NCBI GenBank assembly: GCA_024643785.1
Contig: JAHEMI010000003.1
Coordinates: forward strand, 1 to 50,196
From: Burkholderiaceae bacterium
GTDB lineage: Bacteria; Pseudomonadota; Gammaproteobacteria; Burkholderiales; Burkholderiaceae_E
Direction: 5' to 3'
DNA length: 50,196 nucleotides
Shown: positions 9,238 through 18,909 of the stretch, piece after piece
Layout: every line of letters starts with the position of its first letter
Position numbering within the stretch: position 1 is the stretch's first letter
Notes under the pieces: model-generated
Database searches by the model: none
What the model saw: only the letters and a program-made list of their open reading frames with translations
Told to the model about the DNA's origin: nothing
Program-made: the position numbers and the translations under genes

Positions 9238-10461
9238 TCAGGAAAGGCGGCAGAACCGGGCGGTATCACCGGCGATCATCATTTCCTCGTCGGTCGGTAT
9301 GACCCAGGCTTGCACCCGCGACGCTTGCGTGGTGATGCGCACCGCCGCCGACCCGTCGCAGGCGCGGTTGGCCGCCAGGTCTGGCGTGACACCGAGCCAG
9401 TCCAGCCCGGCCAGAATGCGTTCGCGAATCGGCGCCGCGTGCTCGCCGATGCCGCCGGTGAAAACGATCCCGTCGATGCCCTCCAGCACGGCCGCGAGCG
9501 CACCAATTTCGCGCCGGACGCGGGCCACGAAGAAGTCGACCGCTTCCCGCGCGCCAGTGGTGGTGCTCGCCAGCAGCCGACGCATGTCGGCGCTCACCCC
9601 GGAGAGTCCCTTCAACCCCGACTCGCGATAGAGCAGGTCGGCCAGTCCGGCCGCGTCGAGTCCGTCGTTTTGCATCAGCCACAGCAGCACGCCGGGGTCG
9701 ATGCTGCCGCAACGCGTCCCCATCGGCAGGCCGTCGAGCGGCGAGAACCCCATGGTCGAACTCACCGAGCGTCCGGCGCGCAGGGCGCACAACGAGGCGC
9801 CGTTGCCCAGATGGGCCAGCACCGTGCGGCCCTTGGCGAGGACGGGCGCGACCAGCGGCAGTTGCGAGGCGATGTACTGGTAGGAGATGCCGTGGAAGCC
9901 GTAGCGGCGAATGCCCCGCTCGTAATAGGAGCGCGGCAGCGCGTAGACGTCTTCGACAAAATCGTGGCTGCGATGGAAGGCGGTGTCGAAGCAGGCCACC
10001 TGCACGGCCTGCGGAAAGGCGCCGCGTGCCGCCCTGATCCCGGCGAGGTTGTGCGGCTGGTGCAACGGCGCCAGCGGCGTCAACGCATCTAGTTGTGCCA
10101 GGACGCCTTCGTCGACCACGGCCGGGGCGCTGTATTGCGCGCCGCCATGGACCACGCGGTGCCCGACGCCGCGCACCGCCATGGCGGGCACCGCTTCGTG
10201 CAATGCCGCCAGCGCATGTTCGAGCGCGCCCCGGGGGTCGGCCACCAGGCCCAGGTCGCGCGGCGCCATGAGTTCGCCACGGCGCCCGTCACGCACCTGC
10301 AGCGAAGCGGAGCCGCCCGCCCCGTCGACGTCGCCGCGCACCACCAGGCGCAGGGGAGCGCCGGGGTCGTTCTCCCCCGGCGCGCCAGTCGCCGCGATTT
10401 CGAAGAGCGCGAACTTGAGCGACGAGGACCCGGCGTTCAACGTCAGCAGGTGCCCGTTCAT
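9238..10461 (-). CDS. ackA: acetate kinase
   Basis: MNGHLLTLNAGSSSLKFALFE; RYGFHGISYQYIA; LAHLGNGASLCA; IVFTGGIGEHAAPIRE. Confidence 0.96.
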   Translation of the reverse strand: MNGHLLTLNAGSSSLKFALFEIAATGAPGENDPGAPLRLVVRGDVDGAGGSASLQVRDGRRGELMAPRDLGLVADPRGALEHALAALHEAVPAMAVRGVGHRVVHGGAQYSAPAVVDEGVLAQLDALTPLAPLHQPHNLAGIRAARGAFPQAVQVACFDTAFHRSHDFVEDVYALPRSYYERGIRRYGFHGISYQYIASQLPLVAPVLAKGRTVLAHLGNGASLCALRAGRSVSSTMGFSPLDGLPMGTRCGSIDPGVLLWLMQNDGLDAAGLADLLYRESGLKGLSGVSADMRRLLASTTTGAREAVDFFVARVRREIGALAAVLEGIDGIVFTGGIGEHAAPIRERILAGLDWLGVTPDLAANRACDGSAAVRITTQASRVQAWVIPTDEEMMIAGDTARFCRLS

Positions 10462-11912
10462 AGGCCGGCGCCGTCCTGGTCGATGACCTCCGCTGGCGCG
10501 GCCGGAGCCTTCACCGCCGTGACGCCGGTCTTGGTCCAGTGGACGTAGAGGTGGGCCAGCGCGCACGACATCAGCCGGCTCTGCGCATCGTCGGCCCGGC
10601 TGGTCAGGATGATCGGCACGCTTGCCCCCAGTACCAGCCCGGCGGCCAGTGAACTGGCCACGAAGGTGAGTTCCTTGGCCAGCATGTTGCCGGCTTCCAT
10701 GTTGGGGACGATCAGCACCTGGGCATGGCCGGCAACCAGTGACTGGATTCCCTTGGAGCGGGCCGCCGCCAGGTTGACGGCGTTGTCCATCGCCAGCGGA
10801 CCGTCGACGATGCCGCCGACGATCTGGCCGCGCTCGGCCATCTTGGCCAGCACCGCGGCATCGATCGTCGAGGGGATGGCGGGGTTGACGGTTTCAACCG
10901 CCGAGAGGATTCCCACCTTCGGCACTGCGATCCCGCAGGCGCGCGCCAGGTTGATCGCGTTCTGGGTGATGTCGGCCTTGGCGGCGAGGTCGGGGGCGAT
11001 GTTGATGGCCGCGTCGGAAATGAACAGCGGATGTTCGAGTCCGGGAGTGTCCATCACGAACACATGGCTGATCCGCCGGCCGCTGCGCAGCCCGCCGTCG
11101 CGGCGCACCACTTCGGCAAGCATCACGTCGGTGTGCAGGTGGCCCTTCATCAAGGCCTGGACCTTGCCTTCGCGCGCCATCCGGACCGCCGCTGCCGAGG
11201 ACGCAAAATCGCTGTCGGCATCGATGCGCTGGAATTGCGCCAGGTCCGCTCCGAGGCTCGCCGCGGCAGCGTCGACGCGCCGCCGGTTGCCAATGAGCAC
11301 GGGCTCGATCAGCCCCGCGGCGTGGGCGCGCAGCGCGCCCTCCAGCGCCTGTGGTTCCTCCGGGCAGATGACCGCCATCGCGATCGGCTTGAGCCCGGCG
11401 CAGGATGCCACCAGGCGCTCGCAGTGGCGATGCTTGCGCAGCATTATTCCGGGCGCCTCGAGGCGCACATCGGTGACCTTGTGCAAGGGCGCGAACACTT
11501 CGGCGAAGCCGTCGGCCACCAGGTCGCCGGAGCTCTTGACCACGCGGGTCTCGAGGATGATCAGTTGCGGCTCGCGCTTGTCGATCACCTCCACTGAAAC
11601 TTCCACTTCGTCGCCGACCCCGACCCGGGCATGGAAGTTCAACGACTGCGAGCGGTAGAGAGTTCCCGGACCGGGTAGCGTGGTTCCCAGCAAGTTGGCG
11701 ACGAGAGCCGCGAACCACATCGATGGCGCGACTGCGCCGCCCTTGACTTCGCCTTGGCCGAGGCCGGGTTCGTCGGGCAGGTGCAGCGGATTGAAGTTGC
11801 CGGTGACGCTCGCGAACAGGTAGAGATCGTGCTCGGTGCAGACACGGTCCATCGACACCCGGTCGCCGACCTTGATCTCGTTGAACAGCTTGTTGGAAAC
11901 GACGATTTCCAT
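10458..11912 (-). CDS. bifunctional enoyl-CoA hydratase (MaoC-like)/phosphate acetyltransferase (PTA_PTB)
   Basis: N-terminal MaoC domain (FASVTGNFNPLHLPDE) fused to a phosphotransacylase domain (KGHLHTDVMLAEVVRR...DAAINIAPDL); 4-nt ATGA overlap with ackA. Confidence 0.93.
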   Translation of the reverse strand: MEIVVSNKLFNEIKVGDRVSMDRVCTEHDLYLFASVTGNFNPLHLPDEPGLGQGEVKGGAVAPSMWFAALVANLLGTTLPGPGTLYRSQSLNFHARVGVGDEVEVSVEVIDKREPQLIILETRVVKSSGDLVADGFAEVFAPLHKVTDVRLEAPGIMLRKHRHCERLVASCAGLKPIAMAVICPEEPQALEGALRAHAAGLIEPVLIGNRRRVDAAAASLGADLAQFQRIDADSDFASSAAAVRMAREGKVQALMKGHLHTDVMLAEVVRRDGGLRSGRRISHVFVMDTPGLEHPLFISDAAINIAPDLAAKADITQNAINLARACGIAVPKVGILSAVETVNPAIPSTIDAAVLAKMAERGQIVGGIVDGPLAMDNAVNLAAARSKGIQSLVAGHAQVLIVPNMEAGNMLAKELTFVASSLAAGLVLGASVPIILTSRADDAQSRLMSCALAHLYVHWTKTGVTAVKAPAAPAEVIDQDGAGL

Positions 11913-11923
11913 GGCTTCACCCA

Positions 11924-11947
11924 GACTAGATTATATTTAATATAGTC
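11924..11947. promoter_or_regulatory. imperfect 24-bp AT-rich palindrome containing a minus-strand TATAAT
   Basis: GACTAGATTATATTTAATATAGTC, about 12 nt upstream of the MaoC-Pta ATG; minus strand reads TATAAT. Confidence 0.5.
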
Positions 11948-11973
11948 TTAATGATAGCAAAATCAGAGCAGTT

Positions 11974-11990
11974 TTGCTGCTATGCAGCAA
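11974..11990. promoter_or_regulatory. 17-bp perfect palindrome TTGCTGC-TAT-GCAGCAA (PhaR-box-like operator)
   Basis: Read directly; matches the CTGC-N3-GCAG pattern reported for PhaR; lies upstream of the MaoC-Pta gene. Confidence 0.5.
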
Positions 11991-12001
11991 CGAGAATATG
12001 G

Positions 12002-12607
12002 TTATTGTTCGGGCGCCGGATTGGGCCTGGTGTGCAGCTTCATGGTCGCCGCGGCGAACTCCCCGGCCAGCATGTCGGGCAGGATCCCGAGCGCACGGTT
12101 GATCTCGTCGACGATCAGGCTCATTTCCTCGAGCCGCGGGGAGTGCAGCACGTAGTCGGCCACGTCCTGTTCGGCCTGGACGTCACGCGGGTGGCCGATT
12201 CCCAGGCGCAGGCGCCAGAAGTCGGGGCTTCCGAGGTGGGACTGGATGTCGCGCAGGCCGTTGTGGCCAGCGTGTCCGCCGCCGCACTTGAGCTTGGACT
12301 GCCCGGGGGCGAGGTCGAGCTCATCGTGGATAACGAAGATTTCGGCGGGTTCGATGCGGTAGAAATTGGCCAGTGCGGCCACTGCGCGCCCGGAACGGTT
12401 CATCAGCGTTCCCGGCTTGAGCAACCAGAACGACTTGCCGCGCAGGTTGGAGCGCGCAATCTCGCCATGGAACTTGGCTTCGCTGGCGAAGCTGGCACCG
12501 GTCAGCCGCGCCACGCCGTCGGCGAACCAGAAACCGGCGTTGTGACGCGTGTACTGGTACTCCCGGCCAACGTTGCCGAGACCAACTATCAGGCGGATGG
12601 CGGACAT
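12002..12607 (-). CDS. pth: peptidyl-tRNA hydrolase
   Basis: [51 protein letters not shown]. Confidence 0.96.
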   Translation of the reverse strand: MSAIRLIVGLGNVGREYQYTRHNAGFWFADGVARLTGASFASEAKFHGEIARSNLRGKSFWLLKPGTLMNRSGRAVAALANFYRIEPAEIFVIHDELDLAPGQSKLKCGGGHAGHNGLRDIQSHLGSPDFWRLRLGIGHPRDVQAEQDVADYVLHSPRLEEMSLIVDEINRALGILPDMLAGEFAAATMKLHTRPNPAPEQ

Positions 12608-12628
12608 CGCGGCGCGCTGTAATCGATG

Positions 12629-12659
12629 CGTGCCCGTCGCGTGCGAGGCGACGGGCACG
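12629..12659 (-). repeat. 12-bp perfect hairpin between rplY and pth
   Basis: CGTGCCCGTCGC / GCGACGGGCACG with 7-nt loop; no U-tract. Confidence 0.7.
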
Positions 12660-12700
12660 AAGTCCGGACCGCGACACTCGGTCGCAACCCGGGCCGGTGA

Positions 12701-13360
12701 TTACTTCTTCTCGGCAGCGGGCTTGGCGACCGCTTCCACCGGAGCGGCTTCGGTCGGTTCGGCTGCGGCCTCGACTTCCTCCTGGTCGGTGGTCTCAGCC
12801 AATGCCGGCATCGTGGCGGTGACCACCAGCGGGTTTTCCTTGCCACGGGGAACCGGCTTGACGCCCTCCGGGAAGATCACGTCGCTGAGATGGATGGCGT
12901 CGCCGAGCTTGATCTCCGAGAGATCGATGGCGATGAACTCCGGCAGGTGGCGCGGCAGGCAGCTGATCTCGACGTCAACCATCGGATGGTTGATCAGCCC
13001 GCCCGAGAGCTTGACCGCCGGCGAAACTTCGGCGTTGAGGAAGTGGAACGGCACGTAGGTGTGGATCGGCTTGCCCGCCGAGACGCGCTGGAAATCGATA
13101 TGCCGGATCTGTTGCTTGAACGGATGCCATTGGATATCGCGCAGCAGTACCCGCTCGGTGGCGCCGTCAAGCTCCATCTCGAGGATCGACGAATGGAACG
13201 CCTCGACGCGCAGTGCGTGGAAGAGCGGGTTGTGGTCGATCTCGATGCTCACCGGTTCGCCTTCGCCGCCGTAAACGATGCCAGGCACCTTGTTTTGGTG
13301 ACGCAGGCGGCGGCTCGCACCCGTACCATGCAGTTTTCTCGTGGTGGCAATGAATTTCAT
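12701..13360 (-). CDS. rplY: 50S ribosomal protein L25/general stress protein Ctc
   Basis: MKFIATTRKLHGTGASRRLRHQNKVPGIVYGG; PVEAVAKPAAEKK low-complexity tail. Confidence 0.94.
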   Translation of the reverse strand: MKFIATTRKLHGTGASRRLRHQNKVPGIVYGGEGEPVSIEIDHNPLFHALRVEAFHSSILEMELDGATERVLLRDIQWHPFKQQIRHIDFQRVSAGKPIHTYVPFHFLNAEVSPAVKLSGGLINHPMVDVEISCLPRHLPEFIAIDLSEIKLGDAIHLSDVIFPEGVKPVPRGKENPLVVTATMPALAETTDQEEVEAAAEPTEAAPVEAVAKPAAEKK

Positions 13361-13449
13361 TGCATGCTCCTTGTAAAACTCCGCGGACCGCGACCAGTCT
13401 CTTGGAGAGTCCATCAAACCCGGCGCGACGTGCGACGGGTGCTCGTGCA

Positions 13450-13467
13450 GCGGCGCCGGGGCGCCGC
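13450..13467 (-). repeat. GC-rich hairpin downstream of prs
   Basis: GCGGCGCC-GG-GGCGCCGC perfect arms in the prs-rplY gap. Confidence 0.5.
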
Positions 13468-13488
13468 CGCGGAAAGTAGTTCAGCCGG

Positions 13489-14439
13489 TCAGTCGACGAA
13501 GAGTGACGAAACCGAATCGGCGCGGTTGATCCGGCTGATGGTTTCGGCAAGCAACTGCGCGCAGCCCACGACCCTGATCTTCTTGGCCGTGCGCGCATCG
13601 CGCGGCAGCGGGATCGAGTCGGTGACCACCAGTTCGTCGAGATCAGAGTGCTCGACGCGGGCGACAGCCCCGCCGGAGAGCACCGGGTGGGTGCAATAGG
13701 CCAGCACCCGCTTGGCGCCGTGCTGCTTGAGGGCCGACGCGCCCTTGACCAGCGTGTTGGCGGTGTCGACCATGTCGTCCATGATCACGCAGGTGCGCCC
13801 CTCGACGTCGCCGATGATGTTCATCACCTCGGCGACGTTGGCCTTGGGACGGCGCTTGTCGATGATCGCCAGTTCGGAGTCGAGGCGCTTGGCGATTGCC
13901 CGCGCCCGGACCACGCCGCCGACGTCGGGCGACACCACGATCAGCTTGTCGAGGTCCTGCTTGTGCAGGTCGGCGAGCAGCAGCGGGGTTGCGTAGATGT
14001 TGTCGACCGGGATGTCGAAGAATCCCTGGATCTGGTCGGCATGCAGGTCCATCGTCAGGACCCGGTCGATGCCGGCGATCTGCAGCATGTTGGCGACGAC
14101 CTTGGCGCTGATCGCAACCCGCATCGAACGCACCCGGCGGTCCTGGCGGGCGTAACCGAAGTAGGGCAGGGCCGCGGTGATGCGCAGTGCCGAGGCGCGC
14201 TTGAGCGCGTCGGCCATGATCATCACTTCCATCAGGTGATCGTTGGTCGGGGCGCAGGTCGATTGCAGGATGTAGACGTCGCGGCCGCGGACGTTTTCCA
14301 GGATCTCGGCCATCACTTCGCCGTCGGAAAATCGGCCTACCGTGGCCCGGCCGAGCGTCGTGCCGAGATGGCGCGCAACATCGGCGGCCAGCTGCGGGGT
14401 GGCGCTACCGGCGAATATGACCGGCGCGTCATCCTTCAT
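13489..14439 (-). CDS. prs: ribose-phosphate pyrophosphokinase
   Basis: [57 protein letters not shown]-track start 14529 runs into the tRNA so trimmed (14472 also possible). Confidence 0.96.
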   Translation of the reverse strand: MKDDAPVIFAGSATPQLAADVARHLGTTLGRATVGRFSDGEVMAEILENVRGRDVYILQSTCAPTNDHLMEVMIMADALKRASALRITAALPYFGYARQDRRVRSMRVAISAKVVANMLQIAGIDRVLTMDLHADQIQGFFDIPVDNIYATPLLLADLHKQDLDKLIVVSPDVGGVVRARAIAKRLDSELAIIDKRRPKANVAEVMNIIGDVEGRTCVIMDDMVDTANTLVKGASALKQHGAKRVLAYCTHPVLSGGAVARVEHSDLDELVVTDSIPLPRDARTAKKIRVVGCAQLLAETISRINRADSVSSLFVD

Positions 14440-14497
14440 GCTCTCGGCCGCGCGTCTGTTCAACTGCTGCATTGCAAGAACCCCGCCCTGGTGAAGT

Positions 14498-14574
14498 TGG
14501 CTGGGGAGGAAGGATTCGAACCTTCGCATGCCGGAATCAAAATCCGGTGCCTTAACCAGCTTGGCGACTCCCCA
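14498..14574 (-). tRNA. tRNA-Gln (anticodon TTG)
   Basis: Reverse complement TGGGGAGTCGCCAAGCTGGTTAAGGCACCGGATTTTGATTCCGGCATGCGAAGGTTCGAATCCTTCCTCCCCAGCCA folds as a full cloverleaf with encoded CCA. Confidence 0.97.
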
Positions 14575-14580
14575 ACTGCG

Positions 14581-15492
14581 CTAGGTAGATGAGCGTTGCC
14601 GCTCAAATGCCCAATTCCTAAGCGGGTGGCTGGCAAGCGACCTGACCACGAACGCCTTGCCGACCCCGAGCGCTGCGATCCGGGCACGGATCGCCTCGCC
14701 GCGCCGGCGGTCAGCAACAGGGAGAAACACGCAAGAACCGGATCCGGTCATTCGCGCGGTGTCGGGGTCTTGCGCGGCTGCGAGCGCTTCGCGACGCAGC
14801 GCGGCCAGAGCCGCAGCGACCTCGGGAAAGCGTGCGCATACCACGGGTTCGAGGTCGTTTCTCCCCTCAGAGACCGCCAGGCCCCGAGAAAGACCCGGAA
14901 TTTTGATGAGTTTCGTGTCTCGTGTCAATTCGGGGGCGGCGAAAACCTCTGCCGTCGACACCGTCACCCCGGGCGCGACAACGACGAAAAACCGTTCCGG
15001 CAGGGGCAGCGCGACCAGTTGTTCGCCGATGCCGGTGGCATAGGCATTGTTGCCGTGCACAAAGACCGGCACGTCGGCGCCGAGACGCAGGGCGAGACGT
15101 GCCAGCCGCGCTGGCGTCCAGCGCAGGCGCCAGAGCCGGTTGAGCGCCAGCAGCGTGGTGGCCGCGTCGGAACTGCCGCCGCCCAGCCCGCCGCCCACCG
15201 GGATGCGCTTGACGATCGCGATGTCGACCCCGAGCGCGGTGCCCGACTCCTGGGCGAGCAGACGCGCGGCCCGCACGCTCAGGTCGTCGACTCCCGCGGC
15301 CAGTTCCGGGATCGCGCCGTGGCGCACGATCCGGGCGTCTTGGCGGATGCTGAAGTGCAGCAGGTCGCACAGGTCGATCATCTCGAAGACCGTTTCGAGA
15401 AGGTGATAGCCGTCAGAGCGCCGCCCGGTCACGTGCAGGAAACGGTTGAGCTTGGCCGGTGCGGGACAGTTGCGCAGCGCGACGATCATCAC
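14581..15492 (-). CDS. ispE: 4-(cytidine 5'-diphospho)-2-C-methyl-D-erythritol kinase
   Basis: CPAPAKLNRFLHVTGRRSDGYHLLETVFEMID; RIPVGGGLGGGSSDAATTL. Confidence 0.96.
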   Translation of the reverse strand: MMIVALRNCPAPAKLNRFLHVTGRRSDGYHLLETVFEMIDLCDLLHFSIRQDARIVRHGAIPELAAGVDDLSVRAARLLAQESGTALGVDIAIVKRIPVGGGLGGGSSDAATTLLALNRLWRLRWTPARLARLALRLGADVPVFVHGNNAYATGIGEQLVALPLPERFFVVVAPGVTVSTAEVFAAPELTRDTKLIKIPGLSRGLAVSEGRNDLEPVVCARFPEVAAALAALRREALAAAQDPDTARMTGSGSCVFLPVADRRRGEAIRARIAALGVGKAFVVRSLASHPLRNWAFERQRSST

Positions 15493-16091
15493 CGCTCCCG
15501 GCCATCGATGACCAGCAACAGCGCCAGCTCCGGCTGGCCCGGGCTGGGTGGCTCGGGCCAGCGCAGCGCCAGCCGCCGGGGACGCTCGTCACGCAGCTCC
15601 TCGACCCGCACCCGCCAGCCCTGCGCGACGATGACCGTGGCCGGCGCCGGCCCGGCCTGTTCCCCGGCCGCGCTGCCAAAGCGTCCCTCCAGCCAGTCAG
15701 GCAGGAGCGAGACCGGAATGCGCCAGCCAAACACGCGCTCGAGCAGTTCCTCGGCGCTCGCCGCGGTGAATATCTTGCCGTCGGCGGTTTCGAGACGGGC
15801 GCCGGCCGGACCGCTGTGCGCGACTGCCATGGTCTGGCCCAGCACGCTGGAGATTTCGATCACCGACTCGCCGGGCGTTCGCCGCAGCAGGAAGCGGCCC
15901 GAAAAGCGCTCTTCGCGAGCAGTTTCGCCGGCAACGGCGCTGGTCGCCGAGAAGCGCCCATACCAGCCGTTCACCTGCGTGTCCGCTGCCGGGCCCGGCG
16001 CCGGCGCGCTCGCCTCGGGCGTCGCACAGGCGCCCAGGACTAGCACCAGCACCACGGCCAGCAGCCGCAGGGCGGAGCCGGCAGGCAGCAT
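15489..16091 (-). CDS. lolB: outer membrane lipoprotein LolB
   Basis: Lipobox VLVLGACATPE; NGWYGRFSATSAVAG; position next to ispE. Confidence 0.85.
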   Translation of the reverse strand: MLPAGSALRLLAVVLVLVLGACATPEASAPAPGPAADTQVNGWYGRFSATSAVAGETAREERFSGRFLLRRTPGESVIEISSVLGQTMAVAHSGPAGARLETADGKIFTAASAEELLERVFGWRIPVSLLPDWLEGRFGSAAGEQAGPAPATVIVAQGWRVRVEELRDERPRRLALRWPEPPSPGQPELALLLVIDGRER

Positions 16092-17887
16092 CAGGGCGTC
16101 GCCCCGAGCCGCTTGAGCGTCTCGTTGAGGACTTCGTTGTCGGCCTCTTCGCGCAGCGCACCGCGCCAGATGTTCCTGGCCTCTTCCTTGCGCCCGCTGG
16201 CCCAGAGAACCTCGCCGAGATGGGCCGCGATTTCCGCTTCGGGCGCCAGCTCATAGGCCTTGATCAGGTGGCGCAACGCCTGTTCGATCTGGCCGCGGCG
16301 AAACATCACCCAACCCATGCTGTCGATGATGTGGGCACTCTCCGGTTGCAGCCTGAGGGCCTCCTCGATCAGCTGCTGGGCCTCGGCGAGGCGCAGCTTG
16401 CGGTCGGCCAGCGAGTAGCCCAGCGCGTTGTAGGCGTTGGCGTTCTTGGGGGCGAGGGCGATCAGCCGGCGCAGGCTCTTTTCCATCGCGTCCATGCGGT
16501 TGATCCGCTCGGCCGCCATGCCCTGTGCGTAGAGCAGATCCTGATCGTCCGGGTACTTGGCCAGCCCGTCGTCGAGGATCTTGAACGCCTCTTGCTGCTG
16601 GCCCAGTTCGCGCAGGACGCCGGACTCGATGGTGAGCAGGCGCACCCGTTGGGCGTTGCTGGTGACCGGAACCGCGTGCAGGATCTGCCGGGCCTCGGCG
16701 AGACGGCCCATTTTCGCGGTCAGCGATGCCCGCCGCGCCGCCGCGGGGATCAACTGATCGCCCGGCTGCACCTGTTCGTACCAGCGCAAGGCCTGCTCGG
16801 GATCGTCGCGGTCCTCGGCGATCAGTCCGAGCATGAGGCGCGCCGGATCAGGATTGCGCAGTTGCCCCGGCAGCTCGAGATACCTCTTGAGCAGCTGTTC
16901 GGCCTGCTCCAGGTCCTTGTTGCGGTAGTCGAACTGGGCGACGGTCATCAGGATGCGCGGGTTGTCAGGGTCGAGCTTCAGTGCCCGTCCGAATTCATCC
17001 CGGGCCCGGGCGGTCTGGCCGTCGGCGGCCAGGGTCTGGGCATGGACAAACCACAGCTCGGCATCGTCGGCATGCCTCTCGAGGTAATCGGCCAGCCGCC
17101 GGCGGGCCCGCTCTGCTCCTTCCTTGTCAGGATTCGAGTAGGCCAGCGTGGCGAGCAGGGTGCCGCGATCGTCGGGGCGCATCCGCAGCGCAGCGATGGC
17201 TTCCTGCTCGGCCAATTCGTGGTTGCCGGCGGCGTGGGCTACCGCGGCGATCGCGAGACGCGCCTCGGCAAGTGCGAGATCCGGTGCGGCCAGGCGCTGG
17301 ACCATTGCGAGCGCGGCGCCGGGATCGCGCACTGCCGGCAGGTTGCGCCTGAGCTGGGCATAGAACTCGTCGAGCTTGTCGCCGGCACGCGCCTGGGCCA
17401 GTCGGGTGGCGAGCAAGGGCTCGGCCTCCGCGACCTGGCCATCGATCAGCAGCAGGCTCTCGAATGCCTGTGCCGCCTGCTCCGAATCCGCCGCCAGCTC
17501 GTGCCAGAGACGGGCCGCCTCCAGCGCCGTCGGCGCGCGCGCCGCCACCCCCAGTTCGGTGGCGCGGCGCGCGAAACGCGGGTCCCTGGTGTCGCGGGCC
17601 AGACCCAGGTAGGTGAGCGCCGCACTGGCGATCTCGCCGCGCTGCACGGCTATCTCCGAGGCGAGCACCCGGAACAGCAGTTGCGGGGTCAGCTCGACTT
17701 CGGGCAGCACTTCGGCGTCGTCGGCGGCAGCTCGCGAGCGGTGCGGATTGATCTGGGTCGTCGCCTGAGCGATCATGACCGCCGGCCATGGCGCCGCGGC
17801 TGACCAGGCGCCCTGGCAGGTAAGCGCGGCCATGGCAAGAACGACTGCCCGCAGGGCTGAAAGGCTGGGAAATTCAGAGTTTTTCAT
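16091..17887 (-). CDS. tetratricopeptide repeat protein
   Basis: Multiple TPR motifs (e.g. [64 protein letters not shown]). Confidence 0.9.
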   Translation of the reverse strand: MKNSEFPSLSALRAVVLAMAALTCQGAWSAAAPWPAVMIAQATTQINPHRSRAAADDAEVLPEVELTPQLLFRVLASEIAVQRGEIASAALTYLGLARDTRDPRFARRATELGVAARAPTALEAARLWHELAADSEQAAQAFESLLLIDGQVAEAEPLLATRLAQARAGDKLDEFYAQLRRNLPAVRDPGAALAMVQRLAAPDLALAEARLAIAAVAHAAGNHELAEQEAIAALRMRPDDRGTLLATLAYSNPDKEGAERARRRLADYLERHADDAELWFVHAQTLAADGQTARARDEFGRALKLDPDNPRILMTVAQFDYRNKDLEQAEQLLKRYLELPGQLRNPDPARLMLGLIAEDRDDPEQALRWYEQVQPGDQLIPAAARRASLTAKMGRLAEARQILHAVPVTSNAQRVRLLTIESGVLRELGQQQEAFKILDDGLAKYPDDQDLLYAQGMAAERINRMDAMEKSLRRLIALAPKNANAYNALGYSLADRKLRLAEAQQLIEEALRLQPESAHIIDSMGWVMFRRGQIEQALRHLIKAYELAPEAEIAAHLGEVLWASGRKEEARNIWRGALREEADNEVLNETLKRLGATP

Positions 17888-17932
17888 GCGACGATGTTAG
17901 GTGTTATCCAAACCTGCTTCAAGGAAACCACG

Positions 17933-18778
17933 TTGCCCGAACTGCCCGAAGTCGAAGTTGTCCGTCGCGGTCTTGAAGCCACGATCGTTGGCCGGCGCCT
18001 TCAGCGCGTTATTGTGCGCGCACCGCGGTTGCGCTTCCCGCTGGCCAGCGATCTCGACCTCAGCATGGCCGGCACCCGCCTGGTCGGCGTCAGCCGCCGC
18101 AGCAAGTACCTGCTGCTCGATTTCGCAAGCCAATCGGCGGCGGACGACCGGGCGGGGACGCTGCTGGTGCACCTGGGCATGTCCGGCACGCTGCGTTTCG
18201 AGCCCGCTGCCCCGCCGCCGGGTCGCCACGACCACGTCGACCTGGTCTTCGAACATGGAACGCTGCGCTTTCGCGACCCCCGGCGCTTCGGAGCCGTACT
18301 CTGGCACCCGGCACACGATGGCCCGATCGCCGAGCATCCGCTCTTCGCCAGGCTCGGCGTCGAACCACTGTCGGCTGCATTCGACGGCGACGCACTGTAC
18401 GCCGCGACGCGCGGCCGCAAGGTCTCGATCAAGCAATTCCTGCTGGCCGGCACTGGGGTGGTCGGGGTCGGGAACATCTACGCCAGCGAGAGTCTGTTCC
18501 GTTCCGGCATCCGGCCGAGCGTGGCGGCGGGCCGGATCAGCCGGGAGCGCTGCCAGCGGCTGGCAGAAGCCATCCGCGCCACCCTCAGCGAGTCGATAGC
18601 GCACGGCGGCACCACGCTGCGCGACTTTTTCGGCAGCGACGGCCAGGGCGGTTACTTCCAGAACGAGTGCCTGGTCTACGGACGCGAGGGCGAGCCGTGC
18701 CGCAACTGCGCTGCGCCGATCAGGATGATCCGCCAGCAGCAGCGCGCTACGTTCTATTGTCCGAACTGCCAGCGTTGA
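17933..18778 (+). CDS. mutM: bifunctional DNA-formamidopyrimidine glycosylase/DNA-(apurinic or apyrimidinic site) lyase, TTG start
   Basis: (M)[14 protein letters not shown] with obligatory Pro2; C-terminal [26 protein letters not shown] zinc finger. Confidence 0.96.
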   Translation: MPELPEVEVVRRGLEATIVGRRLQRVIVRAPRLRFPLASDLDLSMAGTRLVGVSRRSKYLLLDFASQSAADDRAGTLLVHLGMSGTLRFEPAAPPPGRHDHVDLVFEHGTLRFRDPRRFGAVLWHPAHDGPIAEHPLFARLGVEPLSAAFDGDALYAATRGRKVSIKQFLLAGTGVVGVGNIYASESLFRSGIRPSVAAGRISRERCQRLAEAIRATLSESIAHGGTTLRDFFGSDGQGGYFQNECLVYGREGEPCRNCAAPIRMIRQQQRATFYCPNCQR

Positions 18779-18909
18779 CGAGCTGACGACCGTCCGGCGC
18801 CTCTGATCGTCCGGACAGCGGCTGCCGGTGCCGGATCCCGGCCAGGCTGCGGTTCGCGGCGCTACCCCTGTGCTAGAGTCCTCCGACACCATACGGACAG
18901 GCTCTGGGC

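Noticed and set aside
14458-14480. TGCTGCATTGCA sequence near the prs start as a second PhaR-like site
   Set aside because: Imperfect arms and next to the tRNA/prs start; no reason beyond chance TGC-rich sequence.
16220-17803. 527-aa plus-strand ORF opposite the TPR gene
   Set aside because: Mirror of a genuine TPR protein on the minus strand; no coherent domain.
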